Program-made: the position numbers and the translations under genes
Shown: piece by piece, positions 18,301 to 25,868 of the stretch
Numbering within the stretch: position 1 is the first letter of the stretch
Layout of the letters: every line of letters starts with the position of its first letter
Assembly (NCBI RefSeq): GCF_001571265.1
Contig: NZ_BCTL01000028.1
Location: forward strand, 1-64,000
Length of the DNA stretch: 64,000 bases
Direction of reading: 5' to 3'
Origin: Cedecea neteri NBRC 105707 = ATCC 33855
Lineage (GTDB): Bacteria > Pseudomonadota > Gammaproteobacteria > Enterobacterales > Enterobacteriaceae
Notes under the pieces: model-generated
The model's database searches: none
The model's input: the letters and a program-made list of their open reading frames with translations, nothing else
Told to the model about the DNA's origin: nothing

Positions 18301-18813
18301 CTGAGGAGCTTCTTCATGCTGCCCACCATCGATTTCAATAACCAGTTCAGCCTGTGGCAAATAGAAGTCCACCCGTTCAGCATTGGCTCCGGACATCAGC
18401 TTATACGAGGCACCAAGCGCGCTGAAAAGCGGGTACTCTGGAACCATAAGGCCACGCACAAATGCCCACCCTTTCAAGTGGTTGGGGATGATCTCATCAA
18501 AGAATTCCAGAGCAGGATTGTACCCGTCGTCACCACCGGGAATAGTGGCCCCCCAATAAGGGTGGTTTTCCGTCGATAATAGCAGCGCAGACTTAGCCAG
18601 CTCTTCCCACTGGCAGTTCATAAGACTAAGAAGCTGAGGGGTAGGCCGGGTTGGAGCACCTCGAGTTAAAATAGCAAAGCTATTTGCCACATAATCAGGT
18701 ACAGCTCCGCATTCACCTGTTAATCCATCAACCTCAAACAGAATATCTCCCTTAAAATATCCTGCACAAACCGAAATTCGTGTATTTTTTGAAGCAGTAA
18801 AGAAAGGTTGCAT
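15385..18813 (-). CDS. Nuclease (DUF559/Vsr-like) - RecQ-type helicase fusion
   Basis: A protein of 1142 residues. Residues about 145-200 carry a PD-(D/E)XK-type core of the DUF559/Vsr-like group: RVDFYLPQAELVIEIDGGQH, then a RD..LL..HGIKTLRL segment and a Glu. Residues about 395-760 are a superfamily 2 RecQ-type motor: FRPGQ, Walker A TGGGKS (about 426), DEVH box (about 530), TATAS (about 566), AFGMGVNKSDVRH and the arginine-finger motif QEAGRAGRD (about 743). The RecQ zinc cysteines and HRDC domain are not visible; the last 380 residues are helical and of unknown type. The frame could start at TTG (18822), but the ATG at 18813 is preferred; neither has a ribosome site. Operon with the coiled-coil gene; AT-richer than neighbours. 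Probably a DNA-targeting defence protein. Confidence 0.88.
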   Translation of the reverse strand: MQPFFTASKNTRISVCAGYFKGDILFEVDGLTGECGAVPDYVANSFAILTRGAPTRPTPQLLSLMNCQWEELAKSALLLSTENHPYWGATIPGGDDGYNPALEFFDEIIPNHLKGWAFVRGLMVPEYPLFSALGASYKLMSGANAERVDFYLPQAELVIEIDGGQHEEAPQKLKDQQRDSFLLQHGIKTLRLKTEDMRLKSNHFSDFISQLTAHFEKSKQLAGYKKTLSSGEQQQPSMRYELTAILRLQIAVMLAISCGKLDLQSSLWRINVRQDFISDPEQKWVVRAFEELFGWFSLFSKIRNLVFTPPELVFVDDGLLFNMQLFSRPDDNAGNTPGITIYTSAVQSHSFSIGGQSVAKLIRLRCSGKSYLSAENPQQRFVGLYPVECLNELNYRIFGHSSFRPGQETLILNALTGQKSLGLMPTGGGKSLCFQIPALLNQGVTIVVVPIKALGRDHCAELENAGFFGRVVNIDSDMPAALRDKIYQERILSGDMRFVFVSPERFQTDGFRRIVMNLRQAHLLRMFVIDEVHCMSEWGHDFRPSYLTLPGTLRKIAGDIPVLGLTATASVNVLKDIQNEFQIADEFIAYEMHRSRTELNFSIYKGDNSASAVIKQIDKIAPRNSDEPLPAVHVFSRYASGDNGVELLSQGLAKKRNDLKIGFFSGSMPKSFNPEKAWKILQDKPLAMSNDYEQYKQVVQSRWKKGQLDIIVTTKAFGMGVNKSDVRHTLHVGMPGSMEAFYQEAGRAGRDRCPSHCHMLFRAETDEAEQIWLKLQSNLTPEAVENELSSGGKVSRGDFRSQLWFLRQGLISLADEQDLVTRLHGIIRDSKKDNLTVHVKNVCGDSHNGLRFQLTLFRLYQMGLIEPWTVIDWGRGQGEELSVQAVEVRRLKTSFSKACGAVKARIQSIDGRAAESVVIDKLNVLAKETENWPGLYSLLLDWVRRTQLGSRLQSTWNLYNACLKYTPEQAIAFRDTLESFFKVDNNAFQLASLRDMTLAESAEALCSLITSKESEALLDASILRKLSAQLARLLEGTQESPGLNLAAACLQLLNETDSDTETRMRFQQAVPEGVLHFWEEDGHTLLAKVAASNAYARETVARWLLEANPTRHQLLSIHKELPVAAIKSALFRDVADELAQII

Positions 18814-18965
18814 TACAAACAACGCTGTATAAAAAGACGATCGGAGAAAGATATTCAGCCACCAGGTCTATGTCAACTCATGTTCTAAATTAGTGAAAAA
18901 ACAGCATCTAAATAGTTCACGGATGCAACTATTAACCCCGTATTCATCATACAAATCAATCAACA

Positions 18966-18979
18966 TTGATCGTGATTAA
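18966..18979 (+). promoter_or_regulatory. FNR box of ydfZ
   Basis: TTGAT-cgtg-ATTAA, nine of ten matches to the FNR consensus TTGAT-N4-ATCAA. It is centred about 41.5 bases before the expected transcription start, with a TAAAAT -10 box at 19003-19008. This is a class II FNR promoter, so the gene should be switched on without oxygen, as known for ydfZ in E. coli. Confidence 0.8.
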
Positions 18980-19002
18980 TGTTTTGCCCCCACCGACTTT
19001 TT

Positions 19003-19008
19003 TAAAAT
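19003..19008 (+). promoter_or_regulatory. -10 box of ydfZ
   Basis: TAAAAT, placed exactly as expected for FNR bound at -41.5. It predicts a start near 19014 and a leader of about 40 bases. Confidence 0.65.
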
Positions 19009-19052
19009 AGTTCCCGGTCAGACTGTTTCATTCGTTAAGAGGAGTACTCAAC

Positions 19053-19259
19053 ATGATGATGACCTGGGACCGCAACCGTAATGCCATTACTACCGGCAGC
19101 CGTGTTTTGATTAACGGCACAGGCAAAACCGGGCTGATTAAAGCCATTCACGGTGAAGGTAAAAATGCCGAGCAAATTCGCCGCAGCAAATGTGTGGAAG
19201 TGGAAGGTTGTGAAGGGCAATTTGAACCGACGGAATTATTTCGCCTGGGCTTACACTGA
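19053..19259 (+). CDS. ydfZ: YdfZ, small anaerobically induced protein
   Basis: A 68-residue soluble protein that closely follows E. coli Ydf[16 protein letters not shown], then [20 protein letters not shown] and the end LFRLGLH. In E. coli YdfZ binds selenium noncovalently and is induced by FNR; its reaction is unknown. It has AGAGGAG before the first of three consecutive-looking start options (ATG ATG ATG). The first is used here; the E. coli protein would match the second or third. Confidence 0.93.
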   Translation: MMMTWDRNRNAITTGSRVLINGTGKTGLIKAIHGEGKNAEQIRRSKCVEVEGCEGQFEPTELFRLGLH

Positions 19260-19263
19260 TGGC

Positions 19264-19298
19264 TAAAAGTTACCCGGCCTGCTGCCGGGTAACTGATG
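19264..19298. terminator. Bidirectional terminator between ydfZ and the next gene
   Basis: An 11-base-pair perfect stem (AGTTACCCGGC with GCCGGGTAACT) and a five-base loop. On the minus strand it is followed by TTTTAG, and on the plus strand by GATGTTATTT, so it can serve both convergent genes. Confidence 0.75.
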
Positions 19299-19589
19299 TT
19301 ATTTACGCAGCGCCCTGACCTGCGAAAAACCGTGCTCAAACACGCTGTCAGCGGCACAGATGATCACGATAACGTCGCCACCATTGGCTTCCTCCAGCAA
19401 ACGCGCCAGCTCGGCGTCCAGCTCCCGGTTCATTTTCGGCATAGCCAGGTGCATTTCCCCCGGATAATCCTCATCTTCATCAGGCGGCATGTCTTCGATG
19501 CGGCTGCCCTTCACCACGTAAATCAGCAGATCATTGTCATTATGGGTGAGCTCTAGTCTCAAATATTTGCCAACGGGATGTTTAGCCAT
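19299..19589 (-). CDS. Small acidic protein of unknown function
   Basis: A 96-residue protein with no signal peptide or membrane helix. The middle is very acidic (DMPPDEDEDYPGEMH), and the second half has a helix (MNRELDAELARLLEEAN) and a hydrophobic strand (DVIVIICAADSVF). I do not recognise a family. It has its own terminator and lies between ydfZ and tam, with its start 66 bases from the divergent tam start. The coding bias looks real. Confidence 0.7.
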   Translation of the reverse strand: MAKHPVGKYLRLELTHNDNDLLIYVVKGSRIEDMPPDEDEDYPGEMHLAMPKMNRELDAELARLLEEANGGDVIVIICAADSVFEHGFSQVRALRK

Positions 19590-19655
19590 GCGTTACCTTC
19601 AATAGCGTATAAAATAATTTGTCGGCAATGTTAGCAAAGCAACGAGGATAAAACG

Positions 19656-20414
19656 ATGCAGGACTGGAACCCCGCGCTCTATTTGCAGTTTGAAGCTGAA
19701 CGTACCCGCCCGGCAGCTGAGTTGGTTGCCCGAATTAGCCACCCCGGCGCCAACACCTTTACTGATTTGGGCTGCGGCCCCGGTAACTCCACAGCCCTGC
19801 TGCGTAATCTGGCACCGAAGGCCACGATTACCGGGCTGGATAACTCCCCCGCGATGCTCGCCAAAGCCAGCGCCGCATTGCCCGACTGCCGCTTTGAAGA
19901 GGCAGATATCGCCACCTGGCAGCCTGCCGTGAAACAGGATGTGATTTTTGCCAACGCTTCGTTGCAGTGGATAACCAACCATAAGCAAGTTTTCCCACAC
20001 CTGGCCGCGCAGCTGGCAGACGGCGGCGTGCTGGCCGTGCAAATGCCCGATAACTGGCAGGAGCCCACGCATACCCTGATGCGCCAGGTTGCAGACGAAT
20101 TGGGGATCTCTCGCTCAAGCCGCGAAGCCTTACTGACGGCTCAGGAGTATTACGATCTGTTGGCAGAAAGTGGCTGTACGGTGGATATCTGGCGCACGAC
20201 CTATTTCCACGTCATGCCTTCTGCTCGCGCGATCATCGAATGGCTAAGCTCAACCGGCTTACGCCCTTATCTAAACGGACTGGACGCCATTCAGCAGGAA
20301 GCATTTCTTGAGCGCTATCACCAATTGCTGCAACGCGCCTACCGCAAACAGCATGACGGCAACGTATTGATGCCATTCCCACGCCTGTTTATCGTGGCGC
20401 GGAAAACGGCCTAG
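19656..20414 (+). CDS. tam: Tam, trans-aconitate 2-methyltransferase
   Basis: A 252-residue SAM-dependent methyltransferase of the same length as E. coli Tam, which methylates trans-aconitate, an inhibitor of the citric-acid cycle. Seen: MQDWNPALYLQFEAERTRPAAEL at the start, typical for Tam, the SAM-binding FTDLGCGPGNST (about residues 33-44), and FANASLQWITNH as motif IV. A ribosome site GAGGAT precedes the ATG. It overlaps the stop of the convergent AraC gene by four bases. Confidence 0.95.
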   Translation: MQDWNPALYLQFEAERTRPAAELVARISHPGANTFTDLGCGPGNSTALLRNLAPKATITGLDNSPAMLAKASAALPDCRFEEADIATWQPAVKQDVIFANASLQWITNHKQVFPHLAAQLADGGVLAVQMPDNWQEPTHTLMRQVADELGISRSSREALLTAQEYYDLLAESGCTVDIWRTTYFHVMPSARAIIEWLSSTGLRPYLNGLDAIQQEAFLERYHQLLQRAYRKQHDGNVLMPFPRLFIVARKTA

Positions 20415-21340
20415 AACGAAGTGCCCTGCTGACGCAGGGCATCAATGTCCTGCAGCGGAGACGCGCCAAATGCCCGGCGATACTCCCGGTTAAACTGGGA
20501 GGGAGAGTCATACCCTACCTTCCAGGCAACGCTTGCCACATCACCTTCACAGCTCAATAAACGGCGGCGGGCCTCCAGCAGGCGAAGCTGTTTTTGATAC
20601 TGCAGCGGGCTCATGATCGTCAGGGCTTTAAAGCGGTGATGCAGACTGGAAGCGCTCATCCCGACGCGTTTTGCCAGCTCGTCGATGACCAGCGGCTCGG
20701 CGTAATTCTCTTTGATCCAGTTAATGGCTTCCCCCACACCTTTGCCTTGCGCCCAGCCCAGCGCCTGCTTCCAGAAAGAGGCTCCGGCGGGAGCAATGAC
20801 CAGCCGGTAAAGGATTTCTTGTTTGATAAGTGGCGCAAGGGCATGCAGATGCTGCGGGCTGTCGAGCAGCGTGACCAGGCGCAGAAAAGCGGCCTGCAGT
20901 TCTTCTTCCGCAGGGGCTACCCAGGCCCCGGTTTTCTCTCCGTTGCCGTCCGGCAGCACCACATTCATGTTCATGATCAGGTCGGCAATTTCTTTCCCGT
21001 CGAGGTCAATGCGCACGCCGTAGTAAGGCTCTTCTACGCTGGCGCGGGTCACCTGCCCGGACACCGGCATGTCCACGGCGGCCAGTGAATAACTGCCGGG
21101 ACCGTATTCAGTGACATTGTCACCGATCAGCATTTTTTTACTGCCCTGCAGCACCATGCACATCGACGGCGAAAGCATGCCACGATTGAGCAATGTTGGC
21201 TGTTCGATGCGAATAAAACTGAGCCACGGCAGCGCGCAACCCAACTCTTTCACCCCGCTGCCGCCCGCAGCGTAACGACGGGCTACACGCTGGTGCAGTT
21301 CTTCAATAATGCGGCCCGAAGGCCGCTCAGGTTGTTGCAT
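20411..21340 (-). CDS. AraC-family regulator downstream of an aldehyde dehydrogenase
   Basis: A 309-residue regulator. Residues about 30-185 form the AraC_N-type cupin (FIRIEQPTLLNRGMLSPSMCMVLQGSKKMLIGD). Residues about 205-300 form the double helix-turn-helix (VIDELAKRVGMSASSLHHRFKALT; VASVAWKVGYDSPSQFNREYRRAFG). The start lies one base after the aldehyde dehydrogenase stop, so the two are one operon and the regulator probably controls this dehydrogenase in response to an aldehyde. YqhC of E. coli has the same domain plan, but identity is not claimed. Confidence 0.88.
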   Translation of the reverse strand: MQQPERPSGRIIEELHQRVARRYAAGGSGVKELGCALPWLSFIRIEQPTLLNRGMLSPSMCMVLQGSKKMLIGDNVTEYGPGSYSLAAVDMPVSGQVTRASVEEPYYGVRIDLDGKEIADLIMNMNVVLPDGNGEKTGAWVAPAEEELQAAFLRLVTLLDSPQHLHALAPLIKQEILYRLVIAPAGASFWKQALGWAQGKGVGEAINWIKENYAEPLVIDELAKRVGMSASSLHHRFKALTIMSPLQYQKQLRLLEARRRLLSCEGDVASVAWKVGYDSPSQFNREYRRAFGASPLQDIDALRQQGTSF

Positions 21341-21341
21341 A

Positions 21342-22760
21342 TTACTGCCCCATTATGGCTTTGGGTTCAAGATACGCTTCCAGCCCGTAGGTGCCAAATT
21401 CGCGGCCAAGACCGGACTGTTTAAAACCGCCAAACGGCGCGAGCGGTTCATCGTAAACACCGTTGACGAACACGCGCCCCGCGATGAGCTGGCCGGCAAC
21501 GGCGGCGGTACGCTCGGCGTTTTTACCGCTGACGTAGGCCTGCAGGCCGTAAACCGTGTCGTTGGCGATTTGCACCGCTTCGGCATCGTCACGGTAGGTA
21601 ATCACCGACAGCACCGGGCCAAAGATTTCCTGCTGGGCGATGGTCATGTCGTTGCGAACGTTCACAAACACCGTCGGCTTGACAAAGTAGCCGCTTTCCA
21701 GCCCTTCAGGACGCCCTTCACCACCGCACAGCAGCTCCGCGCCTTCGGCAATCCCGCTACGAATATACTCCTGCACGCGCTGGTATTGACGGGCGGTCAC
21801 GGCGGCCCCGATGTTCGTTTTTGGATCACGCGGGTTGCCTGATACCAGAATAGGCAGATGTTTGAGAATTTGTGCTTTCACCTCTGCCAACTTGCTTTCC
21901 GGCACCAGCAGGCGGGTACCTGCGATACAGGCCTGGCCGCTGTTCCAGCTCATCACCTGCAGCGCCAGCGGGATGGCGGCGTCGAGATCGGCATCGTCCA
22001 GCAGCACGTTGGCAGACTTGCCGCCCAGCTCGAGCGTAACCCGTTTCATGGTTGCCGCCCCGTCGCGGGCGATAGTCTTGCCCACCACCGTTGAGCCTGT
22101 AAAAGAGATTTTAGCCACGTCCGGGTGGCGGGTGATTTCCGCCCCAACCACGTTACCCAGGCCGGTGACGATGTTAATCACGCCGTTTGGCAGGCCGGCA
22201 TCGTGCAGACATTCAGTAATGATAGCGGTCTGTCGGGCGCTCAGTTCGCTGGGTTTGATAACCGCTGTACTGCCGGAAGCAATGACCATCGACAGCTTGC
22301 CGGCGATAAAGCCATAGTTGGCGTTCCACGGCGTAATCAGCCCGACCACGCCCAGCGGCTCCATGATCACTTTCGCCACCCCCGCCTGGCTTTCAAACGA
22401 GTAGTCTTTCAGCAGATCGACAGCCTGCAGGAAGCTGTTGTACGAGCGCGCCACAGTGCTTTGGGCGAACGCGACCGGGCAGCCATATTCATCCACCATG
22501 ATCTCCACCAGTTCATCTTCACGCGCTTTCACGGCGTCGTGCAGCAGCTGCAGCCAAATCATTCTTTGCTCACGCGTGGAGAGCCGCATTTGCGGAAAGG
22601 CTGCTTTTGCAGCGGCGATGGCGAGGCGGGTATCTTCTTCGTCTGCCAGGCGAACCTGAGCTACGGGCTGTTCGCTGACCGGATGAATTAAGGTCAGCAC
22701 CTCAGTGCCGTGGGGCGTGACGTGCTGACCGTTAATATAGAGGGTGTCGATGGTTTTCAT
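21342..22760 (-). CDS. NAD(P)-dependent aldehyde dehydrogenase
   Basis: A 472-residue enzyme of the aldehyde dehydrogenase superfamily. Seen: cofactor region LITPWNANYG (about 142), GSTVVGKTI (about 220), catalytic Glu in LELGGKSANVL (about 245) and catalytic Cys in NSGQACIAGTR (about 279), EIFGPVLSVI (about 375) and FGGFKQSGLGRE near the end. It oxidises an aldehyde to an acid; the substrate cannot be read from the sequence. The ATG at 22760 is preferred over the 30-codon longer frame because MKTIDTLYINGQ is the family start. First gene of a two-gene operon with an AraC regulator. Confidence 0.92.
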   Translation of the reverse strand: MKTIDTLYINGQHVTPHGTEVLTLIHPVSEQPVAQVRLADEEDTRLAIAAAKAAFPQMRLSTREQRMIWLQLLHDAVKAREDELVEIMVDEYGCPVAFAQSTVARSYNSFLQAVDLLKDYSFESQAGVAKVIMEPLGVVGLITPWNANYGFIAGKLSMVIASGSTAVIKPSELSARQTAIITECLHDAGLPNGVINIVTGLGNVVGAEITRHPDVAKISFTGSTVVGKTIARDGAATMKRVTLELGGKSANVLLDDADLDAAIPLALQVMSWNSGQACIAGTRLLVPESKLAEVKAQILKHLPILVSGNPRDPKTNIGAAVTARQYQRVQEYIRSGIAEGAELLCGGEGRPEGLESGYFVKPTVFVNVRNDMTIAQQEIFGPVLSVITYRDDAEAVQIANDTVYGLQAYVSGKNAERTAAVAGQLIAGRVFVNGVYDEPLAPFGGFKQSGLGREFGTYGLEAYLEPKAIMGQ

Positions 22761-22859
22761 TTTTGCGCTCCAGCGGTTGTGTTTGACGCTTAAAGTGTCG
22801 TTGAACACGTCCGTTTCCCTGTAGCGCAATCCTGTTTGATGCTTGCACAATCCTGCAAA

Positions 22860-23315
22860 TCAGGACTGTTTTTTTATCTCTCTGTTGGCTTCGCTCTGAA
22901 AGCGTTTGGCGCGCAGCCAGTCGTAGCACCAGTTATAAGCCACGGTGTACGGCAGGAAGAAGAGGAAGAAACCAATCTCTACCATCAGCGCCTGGAGCAG
23001 CGTGACGTTCAGCATCCACGCGGCGAGCGGCAGACCAATCAGAATAAAGCCCCCTTCAAAGCCCAGCGCATGTGCCACACGCAGCCCCATGCCACGCTTG
23101 CGTGACGGCGGGTAAAATTTATCAAACCCGGCGTTGTAAATAATGTTCCAGACCATTGCGACGGTGGAAAGCATGATGGCCAGTGCGCCCATCTGGAACA
23201 GCGGTTTGTTCATCAGCCAGGCGGCCGTTGGCGCACAGATACCGATGGCGATGGCTTCGAAGCCGACGGCATGCACAATGCGCTCAGACAGGCTTCTGTT
23301 GTTTTGCGATTTCAT
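22860..23315 (-). CDS. PACE-family efflux pump (AceI-like)
   Basis: A 151-residue inner-membrane protein with four helices formed by two copies of the bacterial transmembrane pair domain. Copy one is HAVGFEAIAIGICAP..WNIIYNAGFD, and copy two is HALGFEGGFILIGLP..YNWCYDWLRAKRF. The glutamate in GFE of the first helix is the residue used for proton coupling in AceI. PACE pumps export chlorhexidine-like biocides and, naturally, short diamines. It is divergent from a LysR regulator (88 bases apart), the usual control partner of PACE genes. Confidence 0.93.
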   Translation of the reverse strand: MKSQNNRSLSERIVHAVGFEAIAIGICAPTAAWLMNKPLFQMGALAIMLSTVAMVWNIIYNAGFDKFYPPSRKRGMGLRVAHALGFEGGFILIGLPLAAWMLNVTLLQALMVEIGFFLFFLPYTVAYNWCYDWLRAKRFQSEANREIKKQS

Positions 23316-23383
23316 TTTGATGACTCCTTTTTCACAAGGCCGCCATTATCATCGTAATTATTGATATAATATTGCTAACAGCC

Positions 23384-23398
23384 ATCGATAAAAGCGAT
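23384..23398. promoter_or_regulatory. LysR-type operator between the PACE pump and its regulator
   Basis: An inverted repeat ATCG-N7-CGAT with the T-N11-A core of LysR boxes. It ends five bases before the regulator's ATG in the 88-base divergent promoter region; a TATAAT lies at 23365-23370. The assignment is by pattern and position only. Confidence 0.5.
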
Positions 23399-23403
23399 AG
23401 TCT

Positions 23404-24267
23404 ATGCGTTACTCTCCTGAATCACTGGAAGCCTTTTTGCAGGCCGTTGAAACGGGTTCTTTTTCCGCTGCGGCGCGTAAGCTGAAGAAGAGCCAGTCCA
23501 CCATCAGCAGCGCCATTGCCAACCTGGAGGCCGATCTCGGCGTCACTCTGTTTGATCGCCACGCCAGACAGCCAACGCTCACCCCGCACGGGCAGCGTGT
23601 TTTGCCCTATGTGCAGGCGATTTTTGCCGCCAGCGAGCGGCTGGATGAAGTGTCCGTCAGGCTGGCCGACAACGTCGAACCTCGCCTGACTTTTGTGCTT
23701 TCCGACATGTGGCAAACTGCCCACCACGAATCCATCCTGCAACAGTTTTCCGAGCGCTACCCGGACATCGAATTTGAGTGCATCATTGCCGAAGATGAAG
23801 ACGTGATCGATAGCCTGCAGATTGGCCGAGCCCACGTCGGCGTGCTGCGGGTTCAGGCAAGTTACCCGCCGGATATCACCGTCGCCCGCCTTCAGGTCGG
23901 CGCAGAAATGACCATTTTTATTCATCGCGATCACCCGCTTGCCAGGCAGACCGAGGTGCGAATGGATGAGCTACATACCGTGCGGCAACTGGTGCTTAAA
24001 ACTTTTGTGCGTCCCGGCAAGGTCGCAGCGCGCGGCCCCATCTGGTCATCCCCGTCTTTACTGCTGCTGCTTGAAATGGCGGAACAGGGGTTTGGCTGGG
24101 GGATTTTACCCAGCTGGCTGGTTAACCAGTTTGGACACGGCGTGCTTAAGCCGCTGAAGGTGGAAGGCTGGCCGCAAAATCTCGAGGTGGATGTCGCCTG
24201 GTCGAACAAAACGCCGCCCGGGCCAGCTGGCCGTTGGATGATCGACCGGCTGCGCGAGCGGCGGTAA
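23404..24267 (+). CDS. LysR-family regulator of the PACE pump
   Basis: A 287-residue LysR protein. The N-terminal helix-turn-helix (SLEAFLQAVETGSFSAAARKLKKSQSTISSAIANLEADLGVTLFDR) covers about residues 6-52, and a periplasmic-binding-like effector domain runs from about 90 to 285. Divergence from the PACE gene makes it the likely activator of that pump. No strong ribosome site is visible before the ATG. Confidence 0.9.
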   Translation: MRYSPESLEAFLQAVETGSFSAAARKLKKSQSTISSAIANLEADLGVTLFDRHARQPTLTPHGQRVLPYVQAIFAASERLDEVSVRLADNVEPRLTFVLSDMWQTAHHESILQQFSERYPDIEFECIIAEDEDVIDSLQIGRAHVGVLRVQASYPPDITVARLQVGAEMTIFIHRDHPLARQTEVRMDELHTVRQLVLKTFVRPGKVAARGPIWSSPSLLLLLEMAEQGFGWGILPSWLVNQFGHGVLKPLKVEGWPQNLEVDVAWSNKTPPGPAGRWMIDRLRERR

Positions 24268-24347
24268 TAAATCGGCACACACTTGCGGTTGTCACTTCGT
24301 GCGCTTTCAGGTTAAAAAATTGTTTTCCAACCAACAGGATCCCGTAG

Positions 24348-24971
24348 ATGAGCGCCATCACCACCCTTTTTGCCATTACCGCCACCGTCACACTGGGCGC
24401 AATGAGCCCCGGCCCAAGCTTTGTTTATGTCGCCCAAAATGCCGTGGCCCGTTCCCGCGCACATGGCCTGGTGACCGCGCTGGGTACCGGCGTCGGCGCG
24501 GCTGCATTTTCACTGATGGCGCTGCTGGGCCTGCAGGCTTTCCTGCTGGCGGTGCCGGTGGCGTATACCGGGATCAAGATAGCCGGGGGGCTTTATCTGC
24601 TGTGGCTGGCTTATAAGATAATCAAACACTCGCGCGAGCCGCTGCACGTTGGCGCGGTGGGGAAAAGCGATAAAAGCATGATGGCGACCTTCCGCGACGG
24701 GCTATTCACTCAGTTGAGCAACCCGAAAACCGCCGTCGTGTTTGCCAGTATTTTTACCGCGCTGCTGCCGCGCGAAATCCCGACCTTTTATTACGTCGTC
24801 CTGCCGGTGCTGTGCTTTGTGATTGATGCGGGATGGTATTCGATTGTCACGCTGGTGTTGTCTTCAGAGAAACCGCGCAATGCCTACCTGCGTTTTAAAA
24901 CCGTGATTGACCGCTTAGCGGGCGGCGTAATGGGGATTTTGGGGCTGAAACTGATTTTCTTCTCACGCTAA
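24348..24971 (+). CDS. LysE/RhtB-family amino-acid exporter
   Basis: A 207-residue membrane protein with about six helices. It has the family signature near the N-terminus (GAMSPGPSFVYVAQNAVARSRAHGLVTALGTGVG) and GLFTQLSNPKTAVVFASIF in the middle. RhtB relatives export homoserine, threonine or other amino acids; the substrate is not readable. Single gene after lysR, about 80 bases downstream. Confidence 0.93.
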   Translation: MSAITTLFAITATVTLGAMSPGPSFVYVAQNAVARSRAHGLVTALGTGVGAAAFSLMALLGLQAFLLAVPVAYTGIKIAGGLYLLWLAYKIIKHSREPLHVGAVGKSDKSMMATFRDGLFTQLSNPKTAVVFASIFTALLPREIPTFYYVVLPVLCFVIDAGWYSIVTLVLSSEKPRNAYLRFKTVIDRLAGGVMGILGLKLIFFSR

Positions 24972-25000
24972 AAAACAGAAAGCCACCGCAGGCGGTGGCT
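24970..25000 (-). terminator. Terminator of the 62-residue gene
   Basis: An eight-base-pair stem (AGCCACCG with CGGTGGCT) and a four-base loop. On the minus strand it is followed by TTCTGTTTTTT, an effective T-tract. It lies just before the end of the minus-strand gene at 25015 and may also stop lysE transcripts weakly. Confidence 0.7.
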
Positions 25001-25014
25001 CAGACAGAGAGGGA

Positions 25015-25203
25015 TCAGTGAATCCCCAACCGGTACGCATGGAAGATTTCTTCACGCAGCTCAAGGTGGGTTAAACCCAGCAGATCGGCAAACTCCAGCT
25101 TTAGCTGCTGCAGGCGGATCAGGAATTGTGCGGGGGTTAACTGCTCTTGCTCACGACGAAGAAATTCAAACGCTAAGGTGGTTGGGGTTATCTCGGTGTC
25201 CAT
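25015..25203 (-). CDS. Small conserved-looking protein of unknown function
   Basis: A 62-residue, mostly helical, acidic protein (EFLRREQEQLTPAQFLIRLQQLKLEFADLL) with no membrane segment. It has AGAGGATTACC before its ATG and a strong own terminator, so it is probably a real gene. I do not recognise a family. Confidence 0.7.
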   Translation of the reverse strand: MDTEITPTTLAFEFLRREQEQLTPAQFLIRLQQLKLEFADLLGLTHLELREEIFHAYRLGIH

Positions 25204-25320
25204 GGTAATCCTCTGTTTGGTTGTGAAATCGACAGTATTGTACCACTAACGCGCTGTGCAAAAAACAGCCAGAACGGGATTTCTGGCGCTTAACTTACAT
25301 AACAACATCAGGACTGAAAC

Positions 25321-25710
25321 ATGTTTTCTAAGCATTATGAAGTGGATGAAAGCCATATTGATTTTCAGGGCGTAGTCGACGGCCTGTACTACCCGTTTTA
25401 CATGGAGTGGACTCGTCACGCCTACATGCGCGAGGCGCTGGGCATTGATATCGAGGAAGAGTTCCGCCAGGGCAAGCTCTACATGGTGCTGGAGTACTCC
25501 CTGCGTTTTCGTAAGAGCCTGCAGAAAGGCGACAACGTTGAGGTCACCTGCCAGCTTGAGCGCAACGAAAAACGCAACCGTGTGAACTTTGCCCAGCAGA
25601 TCAAAGTCGACGGCGTGGTCTATGCCGAAGCGACGTTTGTTGCGACCTGCCTGGCCAATGGACGCCCTTCCATGCCGGAAGCCGTGCTGAACGCGCTGGA
25701 ACAACTCTAA
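25321..25710 (+). CDS. Hotdog-fold acyl-CoA thioesterase
   Basis: A 129-residue single hotdog domain of the 4-hydroxybenzoyl-CoA thioesterase type. It opens YEVDESHIDFQGVVDGLYYPFYMEWTRHAY: the catalytic Asp of this group sits in a HxDFxGVV-like context (IDFQGVVD). The helix follows, then LEYSLRFRKSLQKGDNVEVTCQLERNEKRNRVNFAQQI. It should hydrolyse a cytoplasmic acyl-CoA; the substrate is not known. Single gene. Confidence 0.88.
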   Translation: MFSKHYEVDESHIDFQGVVDGLYYPFYMEWTRHAYMREALGIDIEEEFRQGKLYMVLEYSLRFRKSLQKGDNVEVTCQLERNEKRNRVNFAQQIKVDGVVYAEATFVATCLANGRPSMPEAVLNALEQL

Positions 25711-25868
25711 CTTGAATTAGCGAAGGGCCATCGCGCTCTTCGCTCCTCTTCCCAAAGTCTGCTTTCCCCCTCCCAAACATAAGTGTCTTTATTGATTTAT
25801 GATGATTCCACGCCCCTGTTCCTGCTACCCTCTGGAAAAAAAGTGAATAAGACTTAGGATCGCCTGCA

